Below are positions 28,335 to 37,106 of a stretch of 64,000 bases of DNA, one piece after another. The stretch's first letter is position 1. Every line of letters begins with the position of its first letter. Made by a program: the position numbers and the translations under genes. Source of the DNA: Odoribacter sp. Z80 (GTDB lineage: Bacteria > Bacteroidota > Bacteroidia > Bacteroidales > Marinifilaceae); NCBI RefSeq assembly GCF_009935865.1, contig NZ_QWEL01000001.1, positions 362,905 through 426,904 on the forward strand, written 5' to 3'. The notes below the pieces were generated by a model. That model searched no databases, was not told the origin of the DNA, and was given only the letters and a program-made list of their open reading frames with translations.

Positions 28335-29068
28335 TCTATCACCTTAAACCTCCGTCTGGCCTCTTCCCGGGAGACAAGATTAAAATGCCACCATTCACTG
28401 GGCAAGACACGAAAACCCGCCTCCTGCATCACTTTGCGCAACAACCGGCGATTAGACAGATGCTCCGGTGCTATTCTCCCCGCTCTTAACATTTCCTCTT
28501 CTTTATCCGGACGGGCCTCCTCTCCGAAATAATCGAACGGACTCCCCATCGGCAAAGGAACTCCGGCAGAATCCGCAAGGGTCAGGTCCAAAGCCGCACC
28601 GTAATTATGTAATCCTCCACCGTTCCGGGGATTGCTGACATACATATACCTATCGGTTCCCCTCACCGTTTCCCACATTTCCCGCTGAACCCCCATAGGC
28701 CTTGCAGCATCATATATCAGCAAATTTAAATCCGGTCGGACAAGGTGCAATTTTTTCTGGGCTTCTGCAAGACGCAAAGCCGTTTCCGGCAACATAAAAG
28801 CCTTCCGGATATCCCGGTATAAAATCTTCCCGACAAAATTATCCGAAGTAGCATACACCAGAGATACCCGAATTGCAGGAACCACTTCCTGAATGTCGAC
28901 TAACCCCATCTCCCTCATTCCTCGCTCAGTTTCAGTATCTTTTTCCCTGATAACGGAATCTTCAATGATATAAAAAATCTCATTGTTTTCCCCAGACCCT
29001 TCTGCCGACTCTTTCTGCCCGAAACAGCCGACCACCATCAACAAACAAAATACGCCCCAATTTTTCAT
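28331..29068 (-). CDS. VanX-like D-Ala-D-Ala dipeptidase, lipoprotein
   Basis: M15-family zinc dipeptidase of 245 residues with a lipobox (VVGC, C15), so probably anchored in the envelope. Zinc ligands H154 and D161 lie in GGLHNYGAALDLTL. E225 and H228 are in SEWWHF, and R123 in YDAARP is the transition-state Arg. All catalytic residues of VanX/DdpX are present. In a Gram-negative without glycopeptide genes nearby, the likely role is recycling or use of murein-derived D-Ala-D-Ala, not vancomycin resistance. It is preceded by an acyltransferase gene 26 bases away. Confidence 0.88.
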   Translation of the reverse strand: MKNWGVFCLLMVVGCFGQKESAEGSGENNEIFYIIEDSVIREKDTETERGMREMGLVDIQEVVPAIRVSLVYATSDNFVGKILYRDIRKAFMLPETALRLAEAQKKLHLVRPDLNLLIYDAARPMGVQREMWETVRGTDRYMYVSNPRNGGGLHNYGAALDLTLADSAGVPLPMGSPFDYFGEEARPDKEEEMLRAGRIAPEHLSNRRLLRKVMQEAGFRVLPSEWWHFNLVSREEARRRFKVID

Positions 29069-29094
29069 ATAAAGCTACCGGATTTCCGAAATTT

Positions 29095-29643
29095 TCAGTT
29101 TCCACATGAAAAATTTTCCGGAAATTTCGGATGAGCATCCCGGTAAGTACCCATAATATATTCCAAATCCGCATCCGGTTGTCCCGTTGGCCAAAACAAG
29201 GGGCCCACTTCACAAAATTTTTCCTTATAATCGATACGCCCTAAATACACTGGCACTCCGGCAGCTTTAGCAATAACCAAAAAACCCTTTTTCCATTTCT
29301 TCCGCTTCTTGCGGCTTCCCTCAGGAGTGATGCAAAGATACATGCTATCCCGGCTCTTAAACTCCTTCACCATCTGGTCCACCAACTGGCTGTCTTTATT
29401 TCCCCGGTCCACCGGAATCACCCGCAAAGCCCGCAAAATCATCCCCAAAGGAAAAAAGAAAAACTCCTTTTTCATCAAAATAAAAGCCGGTATGCCCTGG
29501 CTCAGAAAAGCCAGTTCCCCCCAGATAAAATCCCAATTGGAAGTATGCGGCACCGATATAATCACAGCTTTCTTTTCCGTCGGCAACTCCCCCTTATATT
29601 TCCAGCCCGCCAACCACATAATAAACCTTGCTAAATATTTCAT
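29095..29643 (-). CDS. PlsC-like acyltransferase
   Basis: A 182-residue membrane-associated acyltransferase of the glycerophosphate/1-acylglycerol family. The catalytic HxxxxD is present as HTSNWD (about 32-37), and the phosphate-binding motif as TPEGSRKKRKKWKKG (about 106-120). It is shorter than typical PlsC (about 240). It resembles the small 1-acyl-sn-glycerol-3-phosphate-acyltransferase-like proteins of Bacteroidota. The acyl acceptor is unknown. Its start is 105 bases from the divergent rplU promoter. Confidence 0.82.
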   Translation of the reverse strand: MKYLARFIMWLAGWKYKGELPTEKKAVIISVPHTSNWDFIWGELAFLSQGIPAFILMKKEFFFFPLGMILRALRVIPVDRGNKDSQLVDQMVKEFKSRDSMYLCITPEGSRKKRKKWKKGFLVIAKAAGVPVYLGRIDYKEKFCEVGPLFWPTGQPDADLEYIMGTYRDAHPKFPENFSCGN

Positions 29644-29747
29644 AACCTCACTTTATTTATTTCTATGCAAAAATAGAAAATTTATCACCACCCCAAACAT
29701 ACATTATCCTCCGGGTGTAATAATTCCCAAAATAAATTCGTAAATCA

Positions 29748-29778
29748 TTTGTCAACTTCAAAATAAATTGTACTTTTG
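29748..29778 (+). promoter_or_regulatory. Promoter of rplU-rpmA
   Basis: TTTG at 29748-29751, 19 bases of spacer, TACTTTTG at 29771-29778. This is the cleanest promoter in the window. The transcript would begin near 29785, giving a leader of about 70 bases. Confidence 0.8.
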
Positions 29779-29796
29779 CACCACAAATTTTCCTTA

Positions 29797-29830
29797 GGGG
29801 TATAATAAGTGGTCAGAACCCACCCCGTGG
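29797..29830 (+). promoter_or_regulatory. Structured rplU leader, possible ribosomal-protein autoregulatory element
   Basis: The leader carries short complementary blocks: GGGG (29797-29800), GTGG (29809-29812), CCAC (29819-29822) then CCC, and GTGG (29827-29830). One fold nests GGG/CCC outside GTGG/CCAC. A competing fold pairs CCAC with the last GTGG. Mutually exclusive pairings in front of ribosomal protein genes suggest feedback by L21 or attenuation. I do not match it to a named family. Confidence 0.4.
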
Positions 29831-29855
29831 TATTAACAACAAAACAATAAAACAA

Positions 29856-30167
29856 ATGTACGCTATTGTTGAAATTGCAGGACAGCAATTTAAAGTAGAA
29901 AAAGACCGCAAGGTTTACGTTCACAGACTGACAGCCGAAGAAGGTGCTCAGGTAGAATTTGACAATGTTCTTTTAGTAGACAACGACGGTCAGGTAAAAA
30001 TCGGTACACCTAAAGTTGAAGGAGCTAAAGTTACCGCAAAAGTATTGAGCCACCTGAAAGGGGATAAGGTAATCATCTTCAAAAAGAAAAGAAGAAAAAC
30101 ATTCGAAAGGAAGAATGGTCATCGTCAATATCTGACTCAGATTCAGATTGAATCTATCAACGCTTAA
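29856..30167 (+). CDS. rplU: 50S ribosomal protein L21
   Basis: A 103-residue L21. It begins MYAIVEIAGQQFKVEKDRKVYVHRL, and the C-terminal KKKRRKTFERKNGHRQYLTQI matches the rRNA-binding signature. It is followed after 51 bases by rpmA, the universal L21-L27 pairing. Confidence 0.98.
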   Translation: MYAIVEIAGQQFKVEKDRKVYVHRLTAEEGAQVEFDNVLLVDNDGQVKIGTPKVEGAKVTAKVLSHLKGDKVIIFKKKRRKTFERKNGHRQYLTQIQIESINA

Positions 30168-30218
30168 ATTTCGTTGGTTTCATTTTAATTATTGTAACTT
30201 CTAAATTATTTATACGAT

Positions 30219-30479
30219 ATGGCACATAAGAAAGGAGTCGGTAGTTCCAAGAACGGCCGTGAATCAGAAAGCAAACGATTAGGAGTAAAAATTTGGGGCG
30301 GACAATTTGCCAAAGCCGGAAATATTTTGGTTCGTCAAAGAGGTACCGTACACAATCCGGGTGAAAATGTAGGTATGGGTAAAGACCATACTTTGTTTGC
30401 CCTGATAGATGGTACTGTTGTTTTCCGGAAGAAAAGAAACAACAAATCGTTCGTTTCAGTGGAAGCTATTGCAGAATAA
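30219..30479 (+). CDS. rpmA: 50S ribosomal protein L27
   Basis: An 86-residue L27. It starts [24 protein letters not shown], so there is no N-terminal cleavable extension of the Firmicutes kind. [19 protein letters not shown] and [12 protein letters not shown] are the family signature. A strong terminator follows at once. Confidence 0.98.
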   Translation: MAHKKGVGSSKNGRESESKRLGVKIWGGQFAKAGNILVRQRGTVHNPGENVGMGKDHTLFALIDGTVVFRKKRNNKSFVSVEAIAE

Positions 30480-30501
30480 ACTGAAAAAAATAACCATATT
30501 C

Positions 30502-30538
30502 AACTCCTGTATTCTGCACGAATACAGGAGTTTTTTTT
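30502..30538 (+). terminator. Rho-independent terminator of rplU-rpmA
   Basis: Perfect 13-bp stem (AACTCCTGTATTC with GAATACAGGAGTT), 5-base loop TGCAC, and a run of eight T. Confidence 0.95.
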
Positions 30539-30539
30539 A

Positions 30540-30547
30540 TAATTTTG
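30540..30547 (+). promoter_or_regulatory. -7 box of serS promoter
   Basis: TAATTTTG, perfect consensus, two bases after the T-run of the rpmA terminator. The -33 position falls in the terminator stem-loop. The leader would be about 90 bases and contains a short tandem of AATCTGG units. Confidence 0.5.
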
Positions 30548-30641
30548 CAACCGAAAACAATCTATGCTCCAAGATTTAGAATCTCATGCAGTCCTGGGGA
30601 TGGCATATAATCTGGAATCTGGAATCTAAAATCATAACATT

Positions 30642-31916
30642 ATGTTGAATCTGAAATTTATCCGGGAAAATAAGGATACGGTTATTGAGCGTCTGGCTGT
30701 AAAAAATTTTGATGCCCGGGAATTGGTGGAAAAAATCATAGAACTTGACAACCTTCGCAAATCACTCCAGCAAGAAGCAGAGAACAAGCAGGCTCAAATG
30801 AACAACATAGCCAAACAAATCGGCCAACTTATGCAATCCGGTCAGAAAGCCGAGGCAGAAAAAGCCCGGGAAGAAACTGCCGAACTGAAGGCCTCTATTG
30901 CTGAACTGAATAACCGTCGGAATGAAGTAGGAACAGAACTCAACGGTATTCTGTTACGTCTGCCTAATATGCCTCACCACTCCGTTCCGGTGGGTAAATC
31001 GGATGCCGACAATGTTGTCGTAAAAATAGTGGAACAAATTCCCCGGAAAACCCCTAATGACATTCCTCATTGGGAGTTAGCGAAAAAATATGATTTGATT
31101 GACTTCGAAACCGGTGTAAAAATTACCGGTGCCGGTTTTCCGCTTTATAAAGGATGGGGAGCCAAATTACAACGTGCCCTGATCAACTTTTTCCTGGAAG
31201 AAAATATCAAAGCCGGCTATCAGGAAGTACAACCGCCTTTATTGATTAATGCCGATTCCGGTTACGGTACGGGCCAGCTTCCGGATAAAGACGGTCAGAT
31301 GTACTACATCAACGAAGATAACCTTTACCTGATTCCTACTGCCGAAGTTCCGGTAACCAATATCTACCGGGATACCATCGTAGAAGGCGAAAAACTACCG
31401 ATTAAAAATACGGCCTATTCCGCATGTTTCCGGCGGGAAGCCGGTTCTTACGGTAAAGACGTACGAGGATTAAACCGACTGCATCAATTCGATAAAGTGG
31501 AAATCGTACAAATTACCCGTCCGGAATGCTCTTACGAAGCACTGGACGGTATGGTCAAACATGTGGAAAGCATTTTGATTAAACTGGGACTTCCCTACCG
31601 GATTGTTCGTCTGTGCGGCGGAGATATCAGTTTCACCTCTGCACTGACTTTTGACTTTGAAGTTTATTCGAAAGCACAGGATAAATGGCTTGAGGTCAGT
31701 TCGGTTTCTAATTTTGAGGAGTTCCAGGCCAATCGGCTGAAACTCCGTTATAAAGACAAGGGAGACAAAAAAACAACCACGTGCCATACTTTAAACGGAA
31801 GTTCCCTGGCTCTTCCGCGCATTGTAGCAGCTTTGCTGGAAAATAACCAATGCGAAGAAGGCATCCGCCTGCCGGAAGTCTTGCAAAATTTCATGGGCAC
31901 TTCCATGATTCAATAA
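30642..31916 (+). CDS. serS: Seryl-tRNA synthetase
   Basis: Class II synthetase of 424 residues. An N-terminal antiparallel coiled coil (about 28-105) binds the long variable arm of tRNA-Ser. The catalytic domain has motif 2 (FRREAGSYGKDVRGLNRLHQF), preceded by the TAEVPVTN stretch, and motif 3 near the end (NGSSLALPRIVAALLENNQ). Normal length, own promoter and terminator. Confidence 0.97.
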   Translation: MLNLKFIRENKDTVIERLAVKNFDARELVEKIIELDNLRKSLQQEAENKQAQMNNIAKQIGQLMQSGQKAEAEKAREETAELKASIAELNNRRNEVGTELNGILLRLPNMPHHSVPVGKSDADNVVVKIVEQIPRKTPNDIPHWELAKKYDLIDFETGVKITGAGFPLYKGWGAKLQRALINFFLEENIKAGYQEVQPPLLINADSGYGTGQLPDKDGQMYYINEDNLYLIPTAEVPVTNIYRDTIVEGEKLPIKNTAYSACFRREAGSYGKDVRGLNRLHQFDKVEIVQITRPECSYEALDGMVKHVESILIKLGLPYRIVRLCGGDISFTSALTFDFEVYSKAQDKWLEVSSVSNFEEFQANRLKLRYKDKGDKKTTTCHTLNGSSLALPRIVAALLENNQCEEGIRLPEVLQNFMGTSMIQ

Positions 31917-31938
31917 CCATCCCAACAGAAAGCAAAAT

Positions 31939-31975
31939 AAAAAGGTAAAAGGCATTCAGGTCTTTTACCTTTTTT
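31939..31975 (+). terminator. Rho-independent terminator of serS
   Basis: Perfect 13-bp stem AAAAAGGTAAAAG / CTTTTACCTTTTT with a 10-base loop; the 3' arm ends in a T-run. AT-rich but well placed, 23 bases after the serS stop. Confidence 0.85.
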
Positions 31976-32002
31976 GATAAAGAAGAATTCAATGAAAAAC
32001 TT

Positions 32003-32010
32003 ATCTTTGC
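32003..32010 (+). promoter_or_regulatory. -7 box of the TPR-protein gene
   Basis: TATCTTTG, perfect consensus, 20 bases before the ATG. A TTTG at 31973-31976 is 26 bases upstream, longer than the usual spacer. Confidence 0.5.
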
Positions 32011-32029
32011 AAAAAGATCAGACTGAGAT

Positions 32030-33820
32030 ATGAAATTTGTTTTTATTCTTCTTGTTTCTTTATTTTCATTTTCCGTTCAGGCCCAGCAAAACGATTCCCG
32101 CTTAGCTTATTCCTATTATCAAAATAAAGAATACGAAAAAGCAGCCGAATTATTCCTGCAACTTTATGAACGGACCCGTTCCTCCAGCTATCTGGATTAT
32201 CACATTATATGCTTAATCAACGGTAAACAATATAACCGGGCCGAAGAAGTGCTGAAAAAATACCTCAAAACAGACAATAAAAACAAAGACTTTCTCCTGA
32301 ATCTGGGTTACATCTATGAACAGCAAGGAAAATCAAAAAAATCACAGGAATATTACGAAAAAGCAATTAAAGCACTGATTCCGCAAGCCACTGACATCCG
32401 GAACTTAGGGTACAAATTCCGAAACATCCGCGAATACGAATGGGCTATAAAAGTATATCTCCAAGGACAGGAATTACTACAACAACACGATGCTTTTACA
32501 AATGAATTAGGAGATTGTTACATGATGCAACGAGACTATGAAAACATGCTTACCTTGTTTTTAAAGGATTTACAACTCCATCCGGACAACATCAACAACA
32601 TCACTTCCAAACTCAATTTTGCCCGTTCCTATGATATGGTCAACAATGTCGACCAGGCCATTGAAAAAAGATTGGCGGAAATCCTGAAAGAAAAAGAGTA
32701 TAACCCTATTTTCGACGAACTGGCAGTATGGTATGCCCTACAAAAGAAAAATTATCCGACAGCCTTACAACATGCCATTTTATTGAATGAGAAATTAGAA
32801 AATAAACTCCATTTATTCTGCAACGTAGGCCGCAATGCGGCCGATGCCAATGAGTACGACATCGCCGTCCAGGCTTATCAAAAAGTATTGGAAAAAGGAA
32901 AGGAGAACAACAACTTCTATATTTCGGCCCGCAAAGAAATTTTAAATTGCCAATATGCCAAATACCAACATGAACATGCAGAACCCTCCCTCTTCCACCA
33001 GGTTGCCCAGGATTGCGAAAACTATTTACAGGAATATCATTATACCTCTGCCAACATAGATGTAGCCCTCCTGTTATCGGATATGTATGCTTACCGGCTG
33101 CAACAACCCGATACAGCCGACGCCATTCTGCGAAAATGCATCGGAGTCAGGTACCTCAATACAAATACCCTCAACCAATTGAAATCCAAACGGGCTGACT
33201 TATTAGCTTTCATGGACAATCCGTGGGAAGCGACGATTCTTTACACCCAGATAGAAAAGGCCAACCCCAACAACGATATAGGCTATGAAGCCAAATTAAA
33301 AAAAGCCTGGCTGGCATATTATGCCGGAGACCTGTTATGGGCGAAAGCACAATTTGACGTACTGAAAGGAGCCACCACCAAACTTGTTTCCAACGATGCC
33401 ATTTTGATGTCCCACTTTATCAATCTGAACTACCGGGAAAACGACGAAAATAGTGAACTCATACAACTGGCCCGTACAGAATATCTCATCTACAAACATC
33501 AGCATGCCCAGGCCTTACCTGTTTTAGATAGTCTGGCACAATACGCTGCAGCAGGCATTGCAGCCCGGGCAACCTTACAGAAAGTACAGATTCTGAGCGA
33601 ACAAAATCTTTATCCGGAAGCCATTGAACTATTGACCCGTTTAAAAAAACATTCCGACGAACCACATATTCAGGCCGAAGCCATCTACCAACTGGCCAAT
33701 ATACACGTCCGCCAGAAAGACCTCTCCCAAGCCAGGGAACTTTATAAACTGCTGGTATCGGAATATTCCGGAAGTGTATACAGCATTGAAGCCGGCAAAC
33801 GGTATCGCGAAATCCCCTAA
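32030..33820 (+). CDS. Exported tetratricopeptide-repeat protein
   Basis: A 596-residue protein with a signal peptide (MKFVFILLVSLFSFSVQAQ) and TPR-like helical repeats along its whole length. Examples are YYQNKEYEKAAELFLQLYE near 27-45, LLNLGYIYEQQGKSKKSQEYYEKAIKAL near 85-112, and AEAIYQLANIHVRQKDLSQARELYKLLV near the C-terminus. There is no catalytic domain. It probably acts as a scaffold at the periplasmic face. The partner is unknown. It lies upstream of DUF4286, ruvC and a PBP on the same strand. Confidence 0.85.
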   Translation: MKFVFILLVSLFSFSVQAQQNDSRLAYSYYQNKEYEKAAELFLQLYERTRSSSYLDYHIICLINGKQYNRAEEVLKKYLKTDNKNKDFLLNLGYIYEQQGKSKKSQEYYEKAIKALIPQATDIRNLGYKFRNIREYEWAIKVYLQGQELLQQHDAFTNELGDCYMMQRDYENMLTLFLKDLQLHPDNINNITSKLNFARSYDMVNNVDQAIEKRLAEILKEKEYNPIFDELAVWYALQKKNYPTALQHAILLNEKLENKLHLFCNVGRNAADANEYDIAVQAYQKVLEKGKENNNFYISARKEILNCQYAKYQHEHAEPSLFHQVAQDCENYLQEYHYTSANIDVALLLSDMYAYRLQQPDTADAILRKCIGVRYLNTNTLNQLKSKRADLLAFMDNPWEATILYTQIEKANPNNDIGYEAKLKKAWLAYYAGDLLWAKAQFDVLKGATTKLVSNDAILMSHFINLNYRENDENSELIQLARTEYLIYKHQHAQALPVLDSLAQYAAAGIAARATLQKVQILSEQNLYPEAIELLTRLKKHSDEPHIQAEAIYQLANIHVRQKDLSQARELYKLLVSEYSGSVYSIEAGKRYREIP

Positions 33821-33855
33821 CATTCTATAATGACTTGACGTAAAAAACGTAAAAA

Positions 33856-34158
33856 ATGCGAATCATCTACAATACCAGTTACATCATAAACGATACCATA
33901 GAACAGGAATGGCTCTCTTTCATGAAAGAAGATTATCTTCCCCTTCTTCGGAATTACAGGCTATGTAATGACATCATTTTCAGCAAAGTATCAATAGACC
34001 AACCGGAAGGCAAAACCTATTCCCTGCAGATGGTGTTTGAGTCACCGGAACAACAACAGTATTTTCTCCATCACTGTCTGGCAGAATTAGAAGAAAAGGT
34101 TATCCGGAATTTTACCGGGCAATACGTTTGTTTCAGCAGTTTGCTAACCGAAATATAA
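33856..34158 (+). CDS. DUF4286-family protein
   Basis: A 100-residue cytoplasmic protein of the DUF4286 family, common in Bacteroidota. The opening MRIIYNTSYII and the WLSFMKEDYLP and TYSLQMVFES segments fit the family; the compact alpha/beta pattern suggests a ferredoxin-like dimeric barrel. Function not known. It ends 4 bases before ruvC, so it is translated from the same message. Confidence 0.8.
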   Translation: MRIIYNTSYIINDTIEQEWLSFMKEDYLPLLRNYRLCNDIIFSKVSIDQPEGKTYSLQMVFESPEQQQYFLHHCLAELEEKVIRNFTGQYVCFSSLLTEI

Positions 34159-34162
34159 GCAT

Positions 34163-34720
34163 ATGGAACGATTCATCATGGGGATAGACCCCGGGACAAA
34201 TTTTATGGGATATGCCATTATAAAAATTACCGGCAACCGTCAAAAACCGGAACTCGTTGTGTCGGGCGTATTGGATATGGATAAACTAACGGACCCTTAT
34301 CTCAAGTTGCAACGAATCTTCAGAAGAACCTTGCAAGTCATTGACGCCTACCATCCGGATGAATTAGCCATCGAAGCGCAATTTTACGGCAAAAACGTAC
34401 AATCCATGCTAAAACTGGGACGTGCTCAGGGAGTTGCAATTGCGGCAGCCCTCCAACGGGATATTCCTATCTTTGAATATGCTCCCCGCAAAATAAAAAT
34501 GAGCGTTACCGGTTCGGGAACAGCCTCCAAAGAACAAATAGCTCTGCTCTTGTCCAAATTCATGACAATCCGGACTACGTCAGAAATGCTGGATGAAACA
34601 GACGCTATCGCTATTGCCTATTGCCATTATTTACAAAGCAGTAATTCCCTCTTACCCGAAGGAGAAACCTGTAAATCCTGGAATGATTTCATTAAAAAAA
34701 ATCCCGGTAAAGTAATCTGA
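34163..34720 (+). CDS. ruvC: Crossover junction endodeoxyribonuclease RuvC
   Basis: Holliday-junction resolvase of 185 residues. The acidic active site is visible: D9 in IMGIDPGTNFMGYA, the Glu in LAIEAQFYGKN near 72, and the pair in LDETDAIAIAYCH near 147-155. The KMSVTGSGTASKEQI stretch matches the DNA-contact loop. RuvA and RuvB are not in the window. Confidence 0.97.
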   Translation: MERFIMGIDPGTNFMGYAIIKITGNRQKPELVVSGVLDMDKLTDPYLKLQRIFRRTLQVIDAYHPDELAIEAQFYGKNVQSMLKLGRAQGVAIAAALQRDIPIFEYAPRKIKMSVTGSGTASKEQIALLLSKFMTIRTTSEMLDETDAIAIAYCHYLQSSNSLLPEGETCKSWNDFIKKNPGKVI

Positions 34721-34757
34721 CCATCGCGTTTACCGTAACTTTCTAATTTTTCAATCT

Positions 34758-37106
34758 ATGCCTCCCAAGAAAAAAAATAAAAAAAAGCCTTCCCGTTCCA
34801 CCAGAAACAGAAGAATTTTCAAATATGCTCTCATCCTTATAGCAATAACAATCCTCACCGGTATTTTACTGGTCTATTCCGTTTATTCCGGTTTGTGGGG
34901 CAAATTACCTGATTACCATGAACTGAGAAACATCCGGAACGACGAAGCTTCCCTCCTCTATAGCGAAGACGGAGAATTATTGGGAAAATATTACATTGAA
35001 AACCGCACCAACGTAAATTTTAAACACATATCCCCCAACGCCGTCAATGCTTTAATTGCCACAGAAGATATCCGCTTTTACGAACATGAGGGAGTAGATA
35101 AAATCAGCATGCTAAGGGTGTTTTTCAAAACCTTTCTCCTGGGTCACCGCAACTCAGGCGGAGGAAGCACACTCAGCCAACAACTGGCCAAAAATCTCTA
35201 TCCGAGGGAGGAACAACAGGTCACCTTCATTCCTATTGTAAAAATAAAAGAAATGTTTACCGCCCACAGACTGGAAAACATCTATACCAAAGATGAGATA
35301 CTAACCCTTTACCTGAATACGGTGTCTTTCGGGGAAAACACTTTCGGCATAGAAAGTGCTGCTCAGAAATACTTCTCCACCTCTGCATCCGAATTAACTG
35401 TTCCCCAGGCAGCAACTTTGATCGGCATGCTGAAAGGACCTTCACGCTACAATCCGCGCCTACATCCCGAAAGGGCTTTACAACGGAGAAATACAGTGAT
35501 TCAGCAAATGATAAAATACCATTTTATCCCGGAAGAAAACGGCGAAGAATTAAAACAATCGGACTTGGCACTCCAGCATCAGGTCGTTACCCACTATTCC
35601 GGTCTGGCTCCGTATTTAAGAGAAAAAATCAGACGGGAAGCCCAGGAAATCATTCAGGCTTATAACGAAACGTATGGTACGGACTATAACCTGTACAAAG
35701 ATGGTCTCCACTTAACAACTACTTTGGATGCACAACTGCAACGGTATGCAGAAGAAGCCGTTTCCGCTCACATGCGCAACCTGCAGGACAGCTATTACAC
35801 ACACCTCAATAAAAAGGAACCCTGGGACAAACATCCTCACATTTTAAAAAATGCCATTCAAAATAGCCTCATTTTTAAAAGATTAAAAAATCAGGGACTT
35901 ACCGACAAGGAAATTCTTCAGCGCATGAATGAAAAAAAGGCAATGCTCATTTATAGCCCTTACCAAGGAGAAATAAATGTAGAGTTTTCTTCCGTAGACT
36001 CCATTAAACATTATCTTAAAATCCTGCATCCGGCTTTGCTTGCAGTCGAACCTCAATCTGGAAAAATTAAAGCCTGGGTGGGTGGATTAGACTACAAATA
36101 CTTCCAATACGACCAGGTAGAAGCCCCCCGTCAGGTCGGGTCAGTTTTCAAACCCGTCGTATACAGTGCAGCCATTGCTCACGGAGCACGCTCGGATGCC
36201 TATTATGCCAATGAGCAGAAAACTTATCCGGAATACGACAATTGGACCCCACGTAACTCCGATAATACCTACGAAGGATATTACACCTTAAAGGGAGCTT
36301 TAAGCAAATCCATCAACACCATAGCCGTCGAAGTACTCCTGCAAACCGGAATAGATACGGTCATCTCCCATGCCAGACAATTGGGCATCACCTCCTCGTT
36401 ACCTGCTTATCCATCTCTGGCCCTGGGAGTTGCAGACATTCCCTTAAAAGAAATGATACTTCCTTTCCTTTGCTTTGCCAATTCCGGAAAACTTTTATCC
36501 CCCTATTATCTGGAAAACATTAAAACATCCGACGGGACAATAATCTATCAGGCTACACCTCCTGCTTCCCGGCAGGCCCTGCCGGGAAAAGAAGCAAACC
36601 TTATGAACAACATGTTGACGGCTGTCATCAACGAGGGTACCGGAAAAAGACTAAGAACAACCTACGGCCTGCGCAACGAATTAGCCGGAAAAACCGGCAC
36701 AACACAAAATCAGGTTGACGGATGGTTCGTCGGATATCATCCCCATTTGGTGGTGGGAATAAGAGTCGGTGCCAATGATATGAATATCCATTTCAACAGT
36801 ACCCGTTTAGGGCAAGGAGCCAATATGGCCCTACCCATCTTCGGAGAATTTATGAAAAAATGCCTCCAGGACCCCCTATACAGCAGGTGGCAAACCCTTT
36901 CCTTCCCTATGGCTGTATATGAAACGGAAAAGGAAATGGAAATACCGGAATTCAAAGAACACCTGAACCTTCTGGACCGAATCACAAACCATAAACTTGA
37001 AAAAAAACAGCACATCTCCGAACCGGAAGAAAACCCCAAAGAAGGTTTCTTCAAACGGCTGTTCAAACGCAAAAAAGACAAAAAAAACAGTATACAACAA
37101 AATTAA
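34758..37106 (+). CDS. Class A penicillin-binding protein (PBP1a type)
   Basis: Bifunctional peptidoglycan glycosyltransferase/transpeptidase of 782 residues. A basic cytoplasmic N-terminus (KKKNKKKPSRSTRNRR) precedes one membrane helix (about 25-45). The GT51 domain has the catalytic Glu in ATEDIRFYEHEG near 100, then SGGGSTLSQQLAKNL and YLNTVSFGENTFGIE. The transpeptidase domain has SVFK near 460 (QVGSVFKPVVY), SKSIN and KTGTTQNQVDGWFVGY near 645. The tail is Lys/Glu-rich. The last 4 bases overlap the convergent ZIP gene. Confidence 0.96.
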   Translation: MPPKKKNKKKPSRSTRNRRIFKYALILIAITILTGILLVYSVYSGLWGKLPDYHELRNIRNDEASLLYSEDGELLGKYYIENRTNVNFKHISPNAVNALIATEDIRFYEHEGVDKISMLRVFFKTFLLGHRNSGGGSTLSQQLAKNLYPREEQQVTFIPIVKIKEMFTAHRLENIYTKDEILTLYLNTVSFGENTFGIESAAQKYFSTSASELTVPQAATLIGMLKGPSRYNPRLHPERALQRRNTVIQQMIKYHFIPEENGEELKQSDLALQHQVVTHYSGLAPYLREKIRREAQEIIQAYNETYGTDYNLYKDGLHLTTTLDAQLQRYAEEAVSAHMRNLQDSYYTHLNKKEPWDKHPHILKNAIQNSLIFKRLKNQGLTDKEILQRMNEKKAMLIYSPYQGEINVEFSSVDSIKHYLKILHPALLAVEPQSGKIKAWVGGLDYKYFQYDQVEAPRQVGSVFKPVVYSAAIAHGARSDAYYANEQKTYPEYDNWTPRNSDNTYEGYYTLKGALSKSINTIAVEVLLQTGIDTVISHARQLGITSSLPAYPSLALGVADIPLKEMILPFLCFANSGKLLSPYYLENIKTSDGTIIYQATPPASRQALPGKEANLMNNMLTAVINEGTGKRLRTTYGLRNELAGKTGTTQNQVDGWFVGYHPHLVVGIRVGANDMNIHFNSTRLGQGANMALPIFGEFMKKCLQDPLYSRWQTLSFPMAVYETEKEMEIPEFKEHLNLLDRITNHKLEKKQHISEPEENPKEGFFKRLFKRKKDKKNSIQQN

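Noticed and set aside
28331..29068. Vancomycin-resistance locus
   Set aside because: The VanX-like dipeptidase is alone, with no VanH, ligase or VanS/VanR genes; housekeeping peptide use is more likely.
30601..30640. Short tandem AATCTGG units upstream of serS
   Set aside because: Only two to three imperfect copies; most likely chance or simple slippage in the leader.
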